Source of the DNA: a gamma proteobacterium HIMB30
Lineage (GTDB): Bacteria; Pseudomonadota; Gammaproteobacteria; Pseudomonadales; Litorivicinaceae
Length of the DNA stretch: 64,000 nucleotides
NCBI GenBank assembly: GCA_000227525.2
Contig: AGIG01000028.1
Span: 574,153-638,152, forward strand
Direction of reading: 5' to 3'
Shown: in pieces, positions 26,324 through 33,996 of the stretch
Position numbering within the stretch: the first letter of the stretch is position 1
Layout: each line of letters starts with the position of its first letter
Notes under the pieces: model-generated
The model's input: the letters and a program-made list of their open reading frames with translations, nothing else
What the model was told of the DNA's origin: nothing
Databases searched by the model: none
Translations under genes and position numbers: made by a program

Positions 26324-27553
26324 ATGGCTGATGATGACGAACTACTCGACGACGAAGCCGGCGAAGCGTCCGAGGGCGGTGGCTCCGAAGCACCTCTAAT
26401 CGAGGAAGAGCCACCCGTTAAATGTGAAGAGTGTGCCCCCTGTAAAGGTGGTGCACCCGCGTGGATGGCGACCTTCGCCGATATGGCCACGCTGCTGATG
26501 GCATTCTTCGTATTGATTCTCTCATTTGCTGAAATGAATGTACCGAAATACAAGCAAATTACGGGATCCTTAAAGTCTGCCTTTGGTGTCCAGCGATTAA
26601 TTCCAATTGTGGAGCCTCCCAAGGCCCAGAGTATTATCGCAAGGGAATTCTCTCCTGCTGTTGCAAAGCCAACGCCACAACAGACTGTCAAGCAAGATAC
26701 GACAGATGCAATGAAGCGTGAGGTCGAGCCACAGACCGAAAATAAGACTGAAGACTTCAAGAATAATGAAGATTTTCAAGCGATCGAGAAAATCCTCGCG
26801 CAAGAAATTGCAGAGGGTCAGGTCGAAGTGAAAGTCGAAGACGAGAAGATTGTCGTTGAGCTCGTGTCTCCTGCCAGTTCTGGCGCTGAGGGTGAAGTCG
26901 ACAATGGATCGAAAGAATCCGGGATTATCGATCAAAAGACGGTTGAGATGTTTGCTAAAGTTGCTGAAGCGCAATCACAAATTGAAAGCGAAATCGTTGT
27001 CAAAGACACCACTGCTGATCAGGCAAAATCGGGTGAACGAGAGGGTGACGTCGCAGATTCAGGGTCTGTTGGTGAAGCCACTGGTGGCCCTGGTGAGAAG
27101 CAAAACGTGGATGAACAGTTGGCCCGGATCCGTATGGAGCTGTCTGAAGACATTGAGAAGGGGTTGGCTGAGGTCGAACGTGAAGGCGATAAGATTATTG
27201 TGCGGCTTGCCGAACAGGGATCTTTCCGATCAGGTTTCGCTGATATTCAGCCAGGGTTCGAGCCCTTGTTGAATCGAGTCGGTAATGCATTGAGTTCCAC
27301 AGAAGGGCCGGTGACGGTCGAGGGGCACACAGACAACGTGCCGATCGCGTTCAGTGACCGTTTCCAATCCAATTGGGATTTATCAGCAGCACGGTCTGCA
27401 GCCGTTGCCGATTATCTGCTCGGAAATACTGAGATTCAGCAGGGTCGATTAACTGTTGCTGGGTATGCCGATACCAAACCACTGGAGTCGAACGAAACTG
27501 CTGAGGGGCGCGCGAAGAATCGTCGAATAGAGATTATCGTGAATGGTGGCTAG
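26324..27553 (+). CDS. pomB: Flagellar stator protein PomB (MotB family) with expanded linker
   Basis: Ion-channel and peptidoglycan-anchoring stator subunit. The single membrane helix (about 48-68) holds the essential aspartate D53 in WMATFADMATLL. The preceding KCEECAPC and the following FAEMNVPKYKQI resemble Vibrio PomB. The C-terminal OmpA-like domain has VEGHTDNVPI and NWDLSAARSAAVADYLL. At 409 residues it is about 90 longer than usual. The extra length is an acidic linker (about 130-270) that appears to contain a second copy of the strand-helix preceding the OmpA domain. It overlaps the motX-like gene by 11 bases. Confidence 0.93.
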   Translation: MADDDELLDDEAGEASEGGGSEAPLIEEEPPVKCEECAPCKGGAPAWMATFADMATLLMAFFVLILSFAEMNVPKYKQITGSLKSAFGVQRLIPIVEPPKAQSIIAREFSPAVAKPTPQQTVKQDTTDAMKREVEPQTENKTEDFKNNEDFQAIEKILAQEIAEGQVEVKVEDEKIVVELVSPASSGAEGEVDNGSKESGIIDQKTVEMFAKVAEAQSQIESEIVVKDTTADQAKSGEREGDVADSGSVGEATGGPGEKQNVDEQLARIRMELSEDIEKGLAEVEREGDKIIVRLAEQGSFRSGFADIQPGFEPLLNRVGNALSSTEGPVTVEGHTDNVPIAFSDRFQSNWDLSAARSAAVADYLLGNTEIQQGRLTVAGYADTKPLESNETAEGRAKNRRIEIIVNGG

Positions 27554-28244
27554 GGCTTTCATCGGTGTCTTACTCAGTTTAATCAGCTCATGGTCGTTTG
27601 CCGAAGTCGATCGCGGTGTTGATGCGTATGAACAAAACAAGCACTCAGTGGCATTACGCTATTGGATTCCTCTAGCGCGCGATGGAAACGCGCTGGCGCA
27701 AAATAATCTTGGCGTCATGTATCAGCGGGGGCTTGGTGTTGCACAAAATTTTCAAAAAGCACTCTCCTGGTTTGAAAAAGCGGCTGCACAAAATCTAGCT
27801 GAAGCCAATGTAAACCTCGGCTTATTGTATTTTGACGGGCTCGGTGTCACACAGGACCATCAGAAAGCATTTCGCCTGTTTTCGATTGCCGCGCGCGACA
27901 AGCTTCCTGAGGCTCATCACATGTTAGGTCTTCAGCTCTATGAAGGAATCGGTGTTCCGACTGACCTTCAAGAAGCGCTTCAGCATTTCAAAGACGCTGC
28001 GGTGCTCGGATATCCGGAGTCACAGTACATGCTTGCCTTTCTCTATCAATCTGGCGATTTAGGTGAAGTGCGTGCTGATCTGGCGTATGTTTGGTCGAAA
28101 ATCGCGGCCGATTATTACAATCTCGAAATCGCGCCTGATCTCAATTATCTGACGACCCTATTACTCGATGACGATGAGCAGGCCGAACAAGCGTTAAAGG
28201 CTGATGCATGTTATTCCAGCAATTTTGGCGATTGTCCCTTCTAA
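27543..28244 (+). CDS. Sel1-repeat periplasmic protein, MotX-like
   Basis: Likely T-ring protein that holds the sodium-type stator at the motor, as MotX does in Vibrio; the assignment rests on Sel1 repeats plus position behind pomB. The 233 residues have a signal peptide (FIGVLLSLISSWSFA) and about four Sel1 repeats: AQNNLGVMYQRGLGV, ANVNLGLLYFDGLGV, AHHMLGLQLYEGIGV and SQYMLAFLYQSGDLG. Two cysteines close the C-terminus (DACYSSNFGDCPF). It overlaps the pomB end. No MotY is present in the window. It could also be a generic Sel1 protein. Confidence 0.72.
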   Translation: MVARAFIGVLLSLISSWSFAEVDRGVDAYEQNKHSVALRYWIPLARDGNALAQNNLGVMYQRGLGVAQNFQKALSWFEKAAAQNLAEANVNLGLLYFDGLGVTQDHQKAFRLFSIAARDKLPEAHHMLGLQLYEGIGVPTDLQEALQHFKDAAVLGYPESQYMLAFLYQSGDLGEVRADLAYVWSKIAADYYNLEIAPDLNYLTTLLLDDDEQAEQALKADACYSSNFGDCPF

Positions 28245-28248
28245 AACC

Positions 28249-28275
28249 TAAAGAGTTTCTGAGTTCGCCCGATAG
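28249..28275 (+). promoter_or_regulatory. Sigma-28 (FliA) promoter of fliS
   Basis: TAAA (28249-28252), 15 bases, CCCGATAG (28268-28275), six of eight matches to GCCGATAA at exact spacing. It begins five bases after the motX-like stop and lies 38 bases before the fliS ATG. Confidence 0.65.
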
Positions 28276-28313
28276 TTAATGTATCGCACATGACAACAAT
28301 CGAGGATGAACTG

Positions 28314-28730
28314 ATGGCATTTCGAAAAAAAGGTTTGGCGAGTTACGGTGAGGTTGAAGTTCAGTCTGGAACGGCTTACGCCGACAGTGTTCAACTGATC
28401 CAAATGTTGTTTGATGGATTAATCGACTCCCTGGCAGCAGCCGAAGGTCAAATCGAACGAAATGAAATTCAGGCAAAAGGCGAGTCACTCAGCCGGGCGA
28501 CACGAATCGTGTTGGGATTGCAGGGATCATTGGATATGGAGAAGGGTGGTGAGATCGCTGGAAATCTTGCTGACCTGTATGACTACTGCACGCGTCGACT
28601 GATGCATGCCAACCTGAAAAATGATCTCGAAGCCGTTCGCGAAGTCAAAAAGTTGATGGGTGAAATCAGAGACGCCTGGGCTCAAGTTCCGGATCTCATC
28701 GACGGCCAGTCAGTGGCAAACGTTGGCTGA
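28314..28730 (+). CDS. fliS: Flagellin export chaperone FliS
   Basis: Cytoplasmic chaperone that binds the C-terminus of flagellin to stop premature polymerisation. The 138-residue all-helical protein shows the FliS layout: GLASYGEVEVQSG, YADSVQLIQMLFDGLIDSLAAAEG, KGESLSRATRIVLGLQGSLDMEKGGEIAGNL and LYDYCTRRLMHANL. The ATG at 28314 follows GAGGA; an in-frame ATG at 28290 has no ribosome site. Normally fliD precedes it; here it follows the stator operon and has its own sigma-28 promoter, so flagellin and cap genes must lie outside this window. Confidence 0.93.
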   Translation: MAFRKKGLASYGEVEVQSGTAYADSVQLIQMLFDGLIDSLAAAEGQIERNEIQAKGESLSRATRIVLGLQGSLDMEKGGEIAGNLADLYDYCTRRLMHANLKNDLEAVREVKKLMGEIRDAWAQVPDLIDGQSVANVG

Positions 28731-28739
28731 TCGCGGGTT

Positions 28740-28949
28740 ATGATCGAACTCGACACATTGGCAGAGCACGAGGCTGATAATACCGAGCAACTGTCGGTGG
28801 ACGCGATCTTGCCATATTCTGTTCCCTCGACAGCAATCGAAACCATTCAGTTGTTTGACATACTGCACCAACCGCAACGGCGGTTGGTTCAGGGAACTGC
28901 TCGCAAATACCACTGGTACTCCCAATCAGTTGCCATGCTTCAGAGCTAG
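28740..28949 (+). CDS. Hypothetical small protein after fliS
   Basis: A 69-residue reading frame beginning nine bases after the fliS stop. In related clusters this place holds fliT or an equivalent chaperone, but this sequence shows no recognisable FliT pattern. It is acidic at the start (ELDTLAEHEADNTEQL) and basic in the middle (QPQRRLVQGTARKYHW). The ribosome site is weak (GCGGG). It may be a diverged accessory gene or chance; the promoter of the next regulator begins just after it. Confidence 0.35.
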   Translation: MIELDTLAEHEADNTEQLSVDAILPYSVPSTAIETIQLFDILHQPQRRLVQGTARKYHWYSQSVAMLQS

Positions 28950-28967
28950 GGTGATCGCAGATCAACC

Positions 28968-28995
28968 TTGAGCTATTTGCATAGTCTTTTATACT
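28968..28995 (+). promoter_or_regulatory. Sigma-70-like promoter of the FleQ-like regulator
   Basis: TTGAGC (28968-28973), 16 bases, TATACT (28990-28995), 34 bases ahead of the TTG start. This fits a master regulator transcribed by the housekeeping sigma factor. Confidence 0.6.
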
Positions 28996-29029
28996 CAAGC
29001 CTCGATACCATAAGCGCTTGAGGGAATCA

Positions 29030-30118
29030 TTGAGTACAACATCCGATATGATCATCGGCAGTAGTCGTGCGATCAATGAACTCCGAGCACTGATCAGTCA
29101 AGCGGCTTCAAGCGATGCAAGCGTGCTGATTCTCGGAGAAAGCGGCACTGGTAAAGAGCTTGTCGCGCGAGCCTTGCATACTGAATCCAATCGTGCTGCT
29201 TCGAATTTTGTGCCGGTGAACTGTGGTGCAATCCCCCGCGAGCTACTCGAGTCCGAGTTATTTGGGCACAAACGAGGGGCTTTCACGGGTGCCATTGCTG
29301 ACCGAACAGGCCGATTTCAATTAGCGGACAACGGCACCCTATTCCTTGACGAAATTGGCGACATGCCCACTGAGATGCAAGTGAAGTTGCTGCGAGTTCT
29401 GCAGGAGCAGAAAGTTGATCCAGTGGGCTCTACCAAATCCGTCGATGTCGATGTTCGGATCATTGCAGCAACGCATAGGAATCTGGATTCGTATATCCAA
29501 GCAGGCGATTTCCGTGAGGATTTGTATTATCGACTCAACGTGATTCCCGTGATTCTGCCGTCGCTGCGAGAGCGCCAAGAGGATATCCCTGAGTTGATTC
29601 AGTTCTATCTCGAAAAGCATACGCAGGACGGCCAGATATCGAGCTTCGATGGCGCGCTGATGGATGCTTTGTGTCAGTATCCATGGCCGGGCAACATTCG
29701 CGAATTAGTGAACCTGGTTCACCGGTTGTGCTGCTTTTTCCCGGGTCAACCGGTCAGACTGTCAAAGATCCCTGCGGCCCTTCTTCCGAAAGGGATCGCA
29801 GAGTTTGGTGCGGGTGGTGCAATCAGCTTTGACCAAAGTTCCCCGCAGCAAAGTGAAATGGACTTGACTGTCTTTGATGGTGGCGACAATCCTGTCGAGG
29901 ACATTATTCTGCGCGCACAAGGCAGTGCACCTGCTCCAGATGCGACTTTGCCGCTTGATGGATTGAATCTAAAAAATCATCTTGCTGAGATTGAGAAGCA
30001 ATTGATTGTTGATGCACTCTCAAAGTGTGACGGCAATGTTTCGCAGTCTGCGAGGCTCTTGAATCTCCAACGGACCACGTTAATCGAAAAAATTAACAAG
30101 TACGAAATCCAGTCCTAA
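29030..30118 (+). CDS. FleQ/FlrA-like sigma-54 activator lacking the N-terminal domain
   Basis: AAA+ enhancer-binding protein that likely switches on the sigma-54 flagellar promoters found in this window. The 362 residues begin almost directly with the AAA+ core: Walker A GESGTGKE (36-43), GAFTGA (83-88, the sigma-54 contact), Walker B TLFLDEIGD. The C-terminal Fis-type helix-turn-helix (NVSQSARLLNLQRTTLIEKINKYEI) is the FleQ/FlrA type. FleQ and FlrA are about 480-490 residues and carry an N-terminal receiver-like domain of about 130 residues that is absent here. The start is TTG at 29030 with GAGGG six bases upstream. Confidence 0.88.
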   Translation: MSTTSDMIIGSSRAINELRALISQAASSDASVLILGESGTGKELVARALHTESNRAASNFVPVNCGAIPRELLESELFGHKRGAFTGAIADRTGRFQLADNGTLFLDEIGDMPTEMQVKLLRVLQEQKVDPVGSTKSVDVDVRIIAATHRNLDSYIQAGDFREDLYYRLNVIPVILPSLRERQEDIPELIQFYLEKHTQDGQISSFDGALMDALCQYPWPGNIRELVNLVHRLCCFFPGQPVRLSKIPAALLPKGIAEFGAGGAISFDQSSPQQSEMDLTVFDGGDNPVEDIILRAQGSAPAPDATLPLDGLNLKNHLAEIEKQLIVDALSKCDGNVSQSARLLNLQRTTLIEKINKYEIQS

Positions 30119-30214
30119 TCGACCCTGTCGGATTTTCGGCAGCCGGTGATTGAACTCCAGGTCGGCTTGCTTTTGCCGGCTCTGAAACTCCCATGTGACA
30201 AATGGTTGCCGCCA

Positions 30215-30231
30215 TTGGCATGATGCTTGCT
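30215..30231 (+). promoter_or_regulatory. Sigma-54 promoter of the FleR-like gene and fliE operon
   Basis: TTGGCATGATGCTTGCT matches TTGGCACG-N4-TTGCW with one change. It lies 38 bases before the ATG, within the 150-base gap after the FleQ-like gene; the rest of that gap shows no other clear signal. Confidence 0.88.
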
Positions 30232-30268
30232 GAGTCGAGCGTATTCCAATGTGAGCAGGTAACTGACA

Positions 30269-31690
30269 ATGACACAAAGCAATACGAATCGTTTATTGGG
30301 CATCGCTGATCCGAGTTGGCCCACCACGAGTCTTATTGAGAAACGCGCGATCGAACTTGGCTATGAGGCGGTGGTGACGTCGACTCCTGGCAACCTTGAA
30401 TCTCAAGCATCTGAATTTGGAATGGTTGTTGTTCATTTGCCAAAGGGTGGATCGATCCAGTCAATCATTGAGTCGATGAAATTGTTTGACGATGCGATTC
30501 AATTCATTGTCTTAACCGATACAAGCGACCAACAGTCTGTGAAAACACTCGAACGGATCCCTGGTGTGTCGGTGTTTTGTGTCTCAACGATCGATACGAT
30601 TTCTTGGAATGAACTATTTGCGCAGTATCTCGAGAGATCTGCCGAGTCGACAGAAGAGGATCAACCGACGTCAGAAGCACAGTATGTGTTTGTCGATCCA
30701 AAGTCCCAGCATCTGCTGGCTCTTGTCGAGCGACTTGCAACAACAAAAGCTGCTGTGCTGCTTCAAGGCCAGACGGGTACAGGAAAAGAAATCGTTGCGC
30801 GAACATTGCATGCGTTGTCAGACCGCGCCAATGCGCCGTTTGTTGCGTTGAATTGTGCCGCGATGCCTGAGCACTTAGTCGAGGACATGTTGTTTGGCCA
30901 TGAAAAAGGTGCATTTACCGGCGCGACACGTGAGCTTCAAGGCATTTTTGAGCAGGCAAAATCGGGGACTGTGTTTCTCGATGAGATTGGAGAAATGCCA
31001 ATTCAACTGCAAAGCAAATTACTTCGCGTATTGCAAGAGAAAGAAGTGGTCAGGCTTGGTGGCCGCGACACCATTCCATTGGATTTTCGTTTAATTGCGG
31101 CGACCAACAAAGATTTGAAAGAAGGGATTGCTGAGAAGACATTTCGGGAAGATCTGTATTACCGAATCAGTGCCTTTAAGTTACAGATTCCAAATCTCGC
31201 TGAGCGCAAAGGTGACATCTTACCTCTCGCCAATACGCTCGCGACTCGGCATGGCCTTGATCATCCAGAGTTTACAGAATCAGCCCTGCGGGAACTCTAT
31301 CGATACAGCTGGCCTGGTAACGTTCGTGAGCTAGATAACGTGATTCAGCGTGCTGTGGTTTTCGCTAATTACGGACGGATTGATACGCAACATCTGTTCT
31401 TTGATGAACCTGTAGTGCGTGAAGAGCAGGAATTTGGTCATCACATGCTAGGGCAAGATTATTATTCGGCACGTCTCGGTCAGCCGCTACCGTCGGCGCC
31501 GACACCGCCGCGCCATCGTGATCTGCAGTCTGCAGTTCGTGAGAGCGAATACGACGTCATCATGGATGCAATCAATTCGACACGCACCCGTGAAGAGGCT
31601 GCACGAAAGCTCGGAATCAGTCCGCGCACTCTCCGTTACAAAATGGCTAAGTTGCGTGAATCGCGTCTTGGCATGTCGCATTGTGCCTAG
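30269..31690 (+). CDS. FleR/FlrC-like sigma-54 activator with degenerate receiver
   Basis: AAA+ activator expected to drive the mid-class flagellar operons. The 473 residues have an N-terminal receiver-sized region (about 1-120), Walker A GQTGTGKE (167-174), GAFTGA (214-219), Walker B GTVFLDEIGE, and a Fis-type helix-turn-helix at about 440-466 (TREEAARKLGISPRTLRYKMAKLR, the FlrC/FleR type). At the place of the phosphorylated aspartate the sequence reads VVVHLPKG (H56), so the usual phosphorylation by FleS/FlrB cannot occur, and no such kinase gene lies between the two regulators. It probably acts constitutively or through another signal. It is transcribed with fliE. Confidence 0.88.
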   Translation: MTQSNTNRLLGIADPSWPTTSLIEKRAIELGYEAVVTSTPGNLESQASEFGMVVVHLPKGGSIQSIIESMKLFDDAIQFIVLTDTSDQQSVKTLERIPGVSVFCVSTIDTISWNELFAQYLERSAESTEEDQPTSEAQYVFVDPKSQHLLALVERLATTKAAVLLQGQTGTGKEIVARTLHALSDRANAPFVALNCAAMPEHLVEDMLFGHEKGAFTGATRELQGIFEQAKSGTVFLDEIGEMPIQLQSKLLRVLQEKEVVRLGGRDTIPLDFRLIAATNKDLKEGIAEKTFREDLYYRISAFKLQIPNLAERKGDILPLANTLATRHGLDHPEFTESALRELYRYSWPGNVRELDNVIQRAVVFANYGRIDTQHLFFDEPVVREEQEFGHHMLGQDYYSARLGQPLPSAPTPPRHRDLQSAVRESEYDVIMDAINSTRTREEAARKLGISPRTLRYKMAKLRESRLGMSHCA

Positions 31691-31701
31691 GAGATTGATC
31701 G

Positions 31702-32043
31702 ATGATTGACCCAACAGCGAGTGGCAGTGCGCAGATGATCATGGATCAGATTAAGGCTTATCAGACGCGTGTTGAGCAAACACATCAACCAGAAACTGCA
31801 ATTCCGCCGACCGAGGTCAATAAGCCTCAGTTCAACGAAGCAGTTCGGGCGCTTGTGAATTCAGTCAATGAGGCACAAATGGAATCGGCAGAGATGCGAG
31901 CCGCTTTTGAACGTGGGGACGATATCCCGCTGACTGACGTTGTCTTAAGTATGCAGAAATCCTCATTAGCGTTCGAAGCCACGCTTCAAGTGCGTAATAA
32001 GGTTCTGAAAGCGTATGAAGACATTATGAATATGCCGGTATAG
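31702..32043 (+). CDS. fliE: Flagellar basal-body protein FliE
   Basis: Adapter between the MS ring and the rod in the periplasm. The 113 residues carry the FliE C-terminal helices: FNEAVRALVNSVNEAQMESAEMRAAFERGD, then DVVLSMQKSSLAFEATLQVRNKVLKAYEDIMNMPV, a textbook match. It begins 11 bases after the FleR-like stop and is followed by fliF after 18 bases, so it is read from the sigma-54 promoter upstream of the regulator or an internal one I could not see. Confidence 0.97.
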   Translation: MIDPTASGSAQMIMDQIKAYQTRVEQTHQPETAIPPTEVNKPQFNEAVRALVNSVNEAQMESAEMRAAFERGDDIPLTDVVLSMQKSSLAFEATLQVRNKVLKAYEDIMNMPV

Positions 32044-32061
32044 ACAGGGTAGATTAGAGAT

Positions 32062-33987
32062 ATGGCAACATCGACTACAGAGATGCAGGAAATGCAGGCA
32101 GCTGAGCGAAGCGCTGAGACGAGCCTGTCGACTACCGGGCCGTCAGGGCAGGCTGGTCCGCTTGGGCTCGCCAAAGGCGCATCGTTACCCAACCTGAACG
32201 AGATTCTCGCTCAACCTGCGGTGAAAAAGGCAACCCCCGCGATCATGATCGCGGTGTTGTTGGTCTTCCTGGTTGCAAGCTATATGGCGATGCAGGATCC
32301 TGTCTACCGTCCGATTTTCCCAGGAATGACAGATGCCGATCGGCAGGTCGCCTCGGAAACACTCAAAGAAGGGGGTTTTTCGCCACGAGTGAACCGATCC
32401 ACGGGTCAGTTGGAAGTTGACGCGAGCTCCTATCACGAAGCACGGATTTTCTTGGCTTCTAAGGGACTGCCATCGGAAGGAACCGCCTCGGGGTTTGAGG
32501 CCTTATCAAGCTCTGCTTCAATCACCACCTCGCAGTTCATGGAACAAGCCAACTATGCAGCTGCCGTTGAGCAAGAGCTCGCAAAATCAATTATTCGGAT
32601 CTCGAGCATTAAGCATGCAAGAGTCCACCTTGCGCTACCTAAGCAGTCAGTTTTTGTTCGCGACCGAACACCTCCTAAAGCATCCGTCGTGGTGACGCGG
32701 TTCGCAGGCCGTCATATCGATCGAGAGCAGGTGAATGCAATTATTAATCTGGTGGCAGCAAGCATCCCTTATTTGAATCCGACGGATGTGGTTGTGGTTG
32801 ACTCATTGGGTAACCTCTTAAGTGATGAGACACGTGAGAGCCCATTGGGCCTGACCAGTGCTCAATTGGCTCATAAGCAACGTTTTGAGACGACCTATCG
32901 CAACCGGATCTATGAGCTATTGGGTCCAATTTATGGCGAAAACAATGTCCGCGCTCAGGTGGATGTTGAATTGGACTTCACCGAAGTTGAAAGTACTTTC
33001 GAGACCTATGATCCGAACGAAAAAGGTGAAAGAACCCGGTCAGAAGTCCTGTCACTGGATCGAACAGCGACCGCAGATGCCGAGGGTGTGCCTGGGGCAA
33101 CAACCAATCAGCCTCCAGCAGAGTCTGAATTCAATTTGGATGGACGTGCAACGGCAGAATCTTTTTCAAATATGGGCGAGACAGTAAGTTCTCGAACTAC
33201 AAGAAATTACGAGTTAGACCGTATTGTACGGACCGTGAAAGACGCAAATGGCCAGGTTCTTAAAGTGTCAGTTGCGGTTGCCGTGAATCGGTTTGCGCCT
33301 GGAGAATATCCGCAACCACCAGAAGGTGTTGCACCTGAGGATTTTGAAGGTCCAGCATTGCCAGAGATTTCAGAGAATGAATTGACACGTGTGAATAATT
33401 TGGTGCGCGGTGTTGTGAATTTCGATGCCGAGCGTGGCGATCAGGTGACAGTCGTGGCGACGCCCTTTGATCCACCTGCAGCTTTGGAGGACCTTATGCC
33501 TTGGTATGAAAACGTTCTGTTACTGAATATGATCAAAGGCGTCTTCGCGATGACCGTGTTCTTAATGATTGCATTCATCTTGATTCGTCCGGTCGCGTAC
33601 AAGCTGATGGGTATTCCGTTACCGCATGAGCGCAAAGCTGCTGAAGCAGCGGCACAAGCGGCTGCAGCCGAGCAGTTGGCGGCACAACCGGTGCTGGGTC
33701 CAGATGGAACACCACTTCCAGCCGGTGCGGTGGGTGTCAATGAAAATGGTGAGCCTGTTGACGCGAATGGAGAGGTCGTCGTACCAGAGGAAGAGATTGA
33801 GATTGGTGAAGGTGAGAGCCTTGAGGAAATTCGTGCGAAATTGAAGCCGAAGAAATCAGCAATCTCAGCAGATTTGCTGGATACTGCAAACACCTATGAG
33901 GACAAGGTCGCTTTGATTCGAATGCTCGTGCAGGAAGATTCTGGACGTGTAGCGAACGTGCTCAAAGGTATGGTGAGGCAACGATAG
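32062..33987 (+). CDS. fliF: Flagellar MS-ring protein FliF
   Basis: Forms the membrane ring of the basal body. The 641 residues include two membrane helices (about 54-74, AIMIAVLLVFLVASYMAM; and about 490-512, KGVFAMTVFLMIAFILIRPV), the ring-building motifs YEARIFLASKGLP-like, SIKHARVHLALPKQSVFVRD and ASVVV, and the C-terminal FliG-binding helix (VRQR end). Between the second helix and that tail lies an alanine-rich coil, then a short glycine/aspartate-rich linker (PDGTPLPAG, NENGEPVDANGEVV). That makes it longer than the usual 550-570 residues. It starts 18 bases after fliE. Confidence 0.96.
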   Translation: MATSTTEMQEMQAAERSAETSLSTTGPSGQAGPLGLAKGASLPNLNEILAQPAVKKATPAIMIAVLLVFLVASYMAMQDPVYRPIFPGMTDADRQVASETLKEGGFSPRVNRSTGQLEVDASSYHEARIFLASKGLPSEGTASGFEALSSSASITTSQFMEQANYAAAVEQELAKSIIRISSIKHARVHLALPKQSVFVRDRTPPKASVVVTRFAGRHIDREQVNAIINLVAASIPYLNPTDVVVVDSLGNLLSDETRESPLGLTSAQLAHKQRFETTYRNRIYELLGPIYGENNVRAQVDVELDFTEVESTFETYDPNEKGERTRSEVLSLDRTATADAEGVPGATTNQPPAESEFNLDGRATAESFSNMGETVSSRTTRNYELDRIVRTVKDANGQVLKVSVAVAVNRFAPGEYPQPPEGVAPEDFEGPALPEISENELTRVNNLVRGVVNFDAERGDQVTVVATPFDPPAALEDLMPWYENVLLLNMIKGVFAMTVFLMIAFILIRPVAYKLMGIPLPHERKAAEAAAQAAAAEQLAAQPVLGPDGTPLPAGAVGVNENGEPVDANGEVVVPEEEIEIGEGESLEEIRAKLKPKKSAISADLLDTANTYEDKVALIRMLVQEDSGRVANVLKGMVRQR

Positions 33988-33996
33988 GAGCTGGAG

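Noticed and set aside
26158..26760. Antisense frame of 200 codons across pomA-pomB
   Set aside because: Serine runs come from the complement of acidic pomB codons; no start signal and no recognisable fold.
28738..29076. Minus-strand frame of 112 codons over the fliS-fleQ gap
   Set aside because: It covers the promoter and start of the FleQ-like gene, has no ribosome site and no recognisable content.
33441..33893. Antisense frame of 150 codons inside fliF
   Set aside because: Rich in Ser/Ala/Gly by complement of an acidic, Ala-rich coding region; no ribosome site; fliF is certain.
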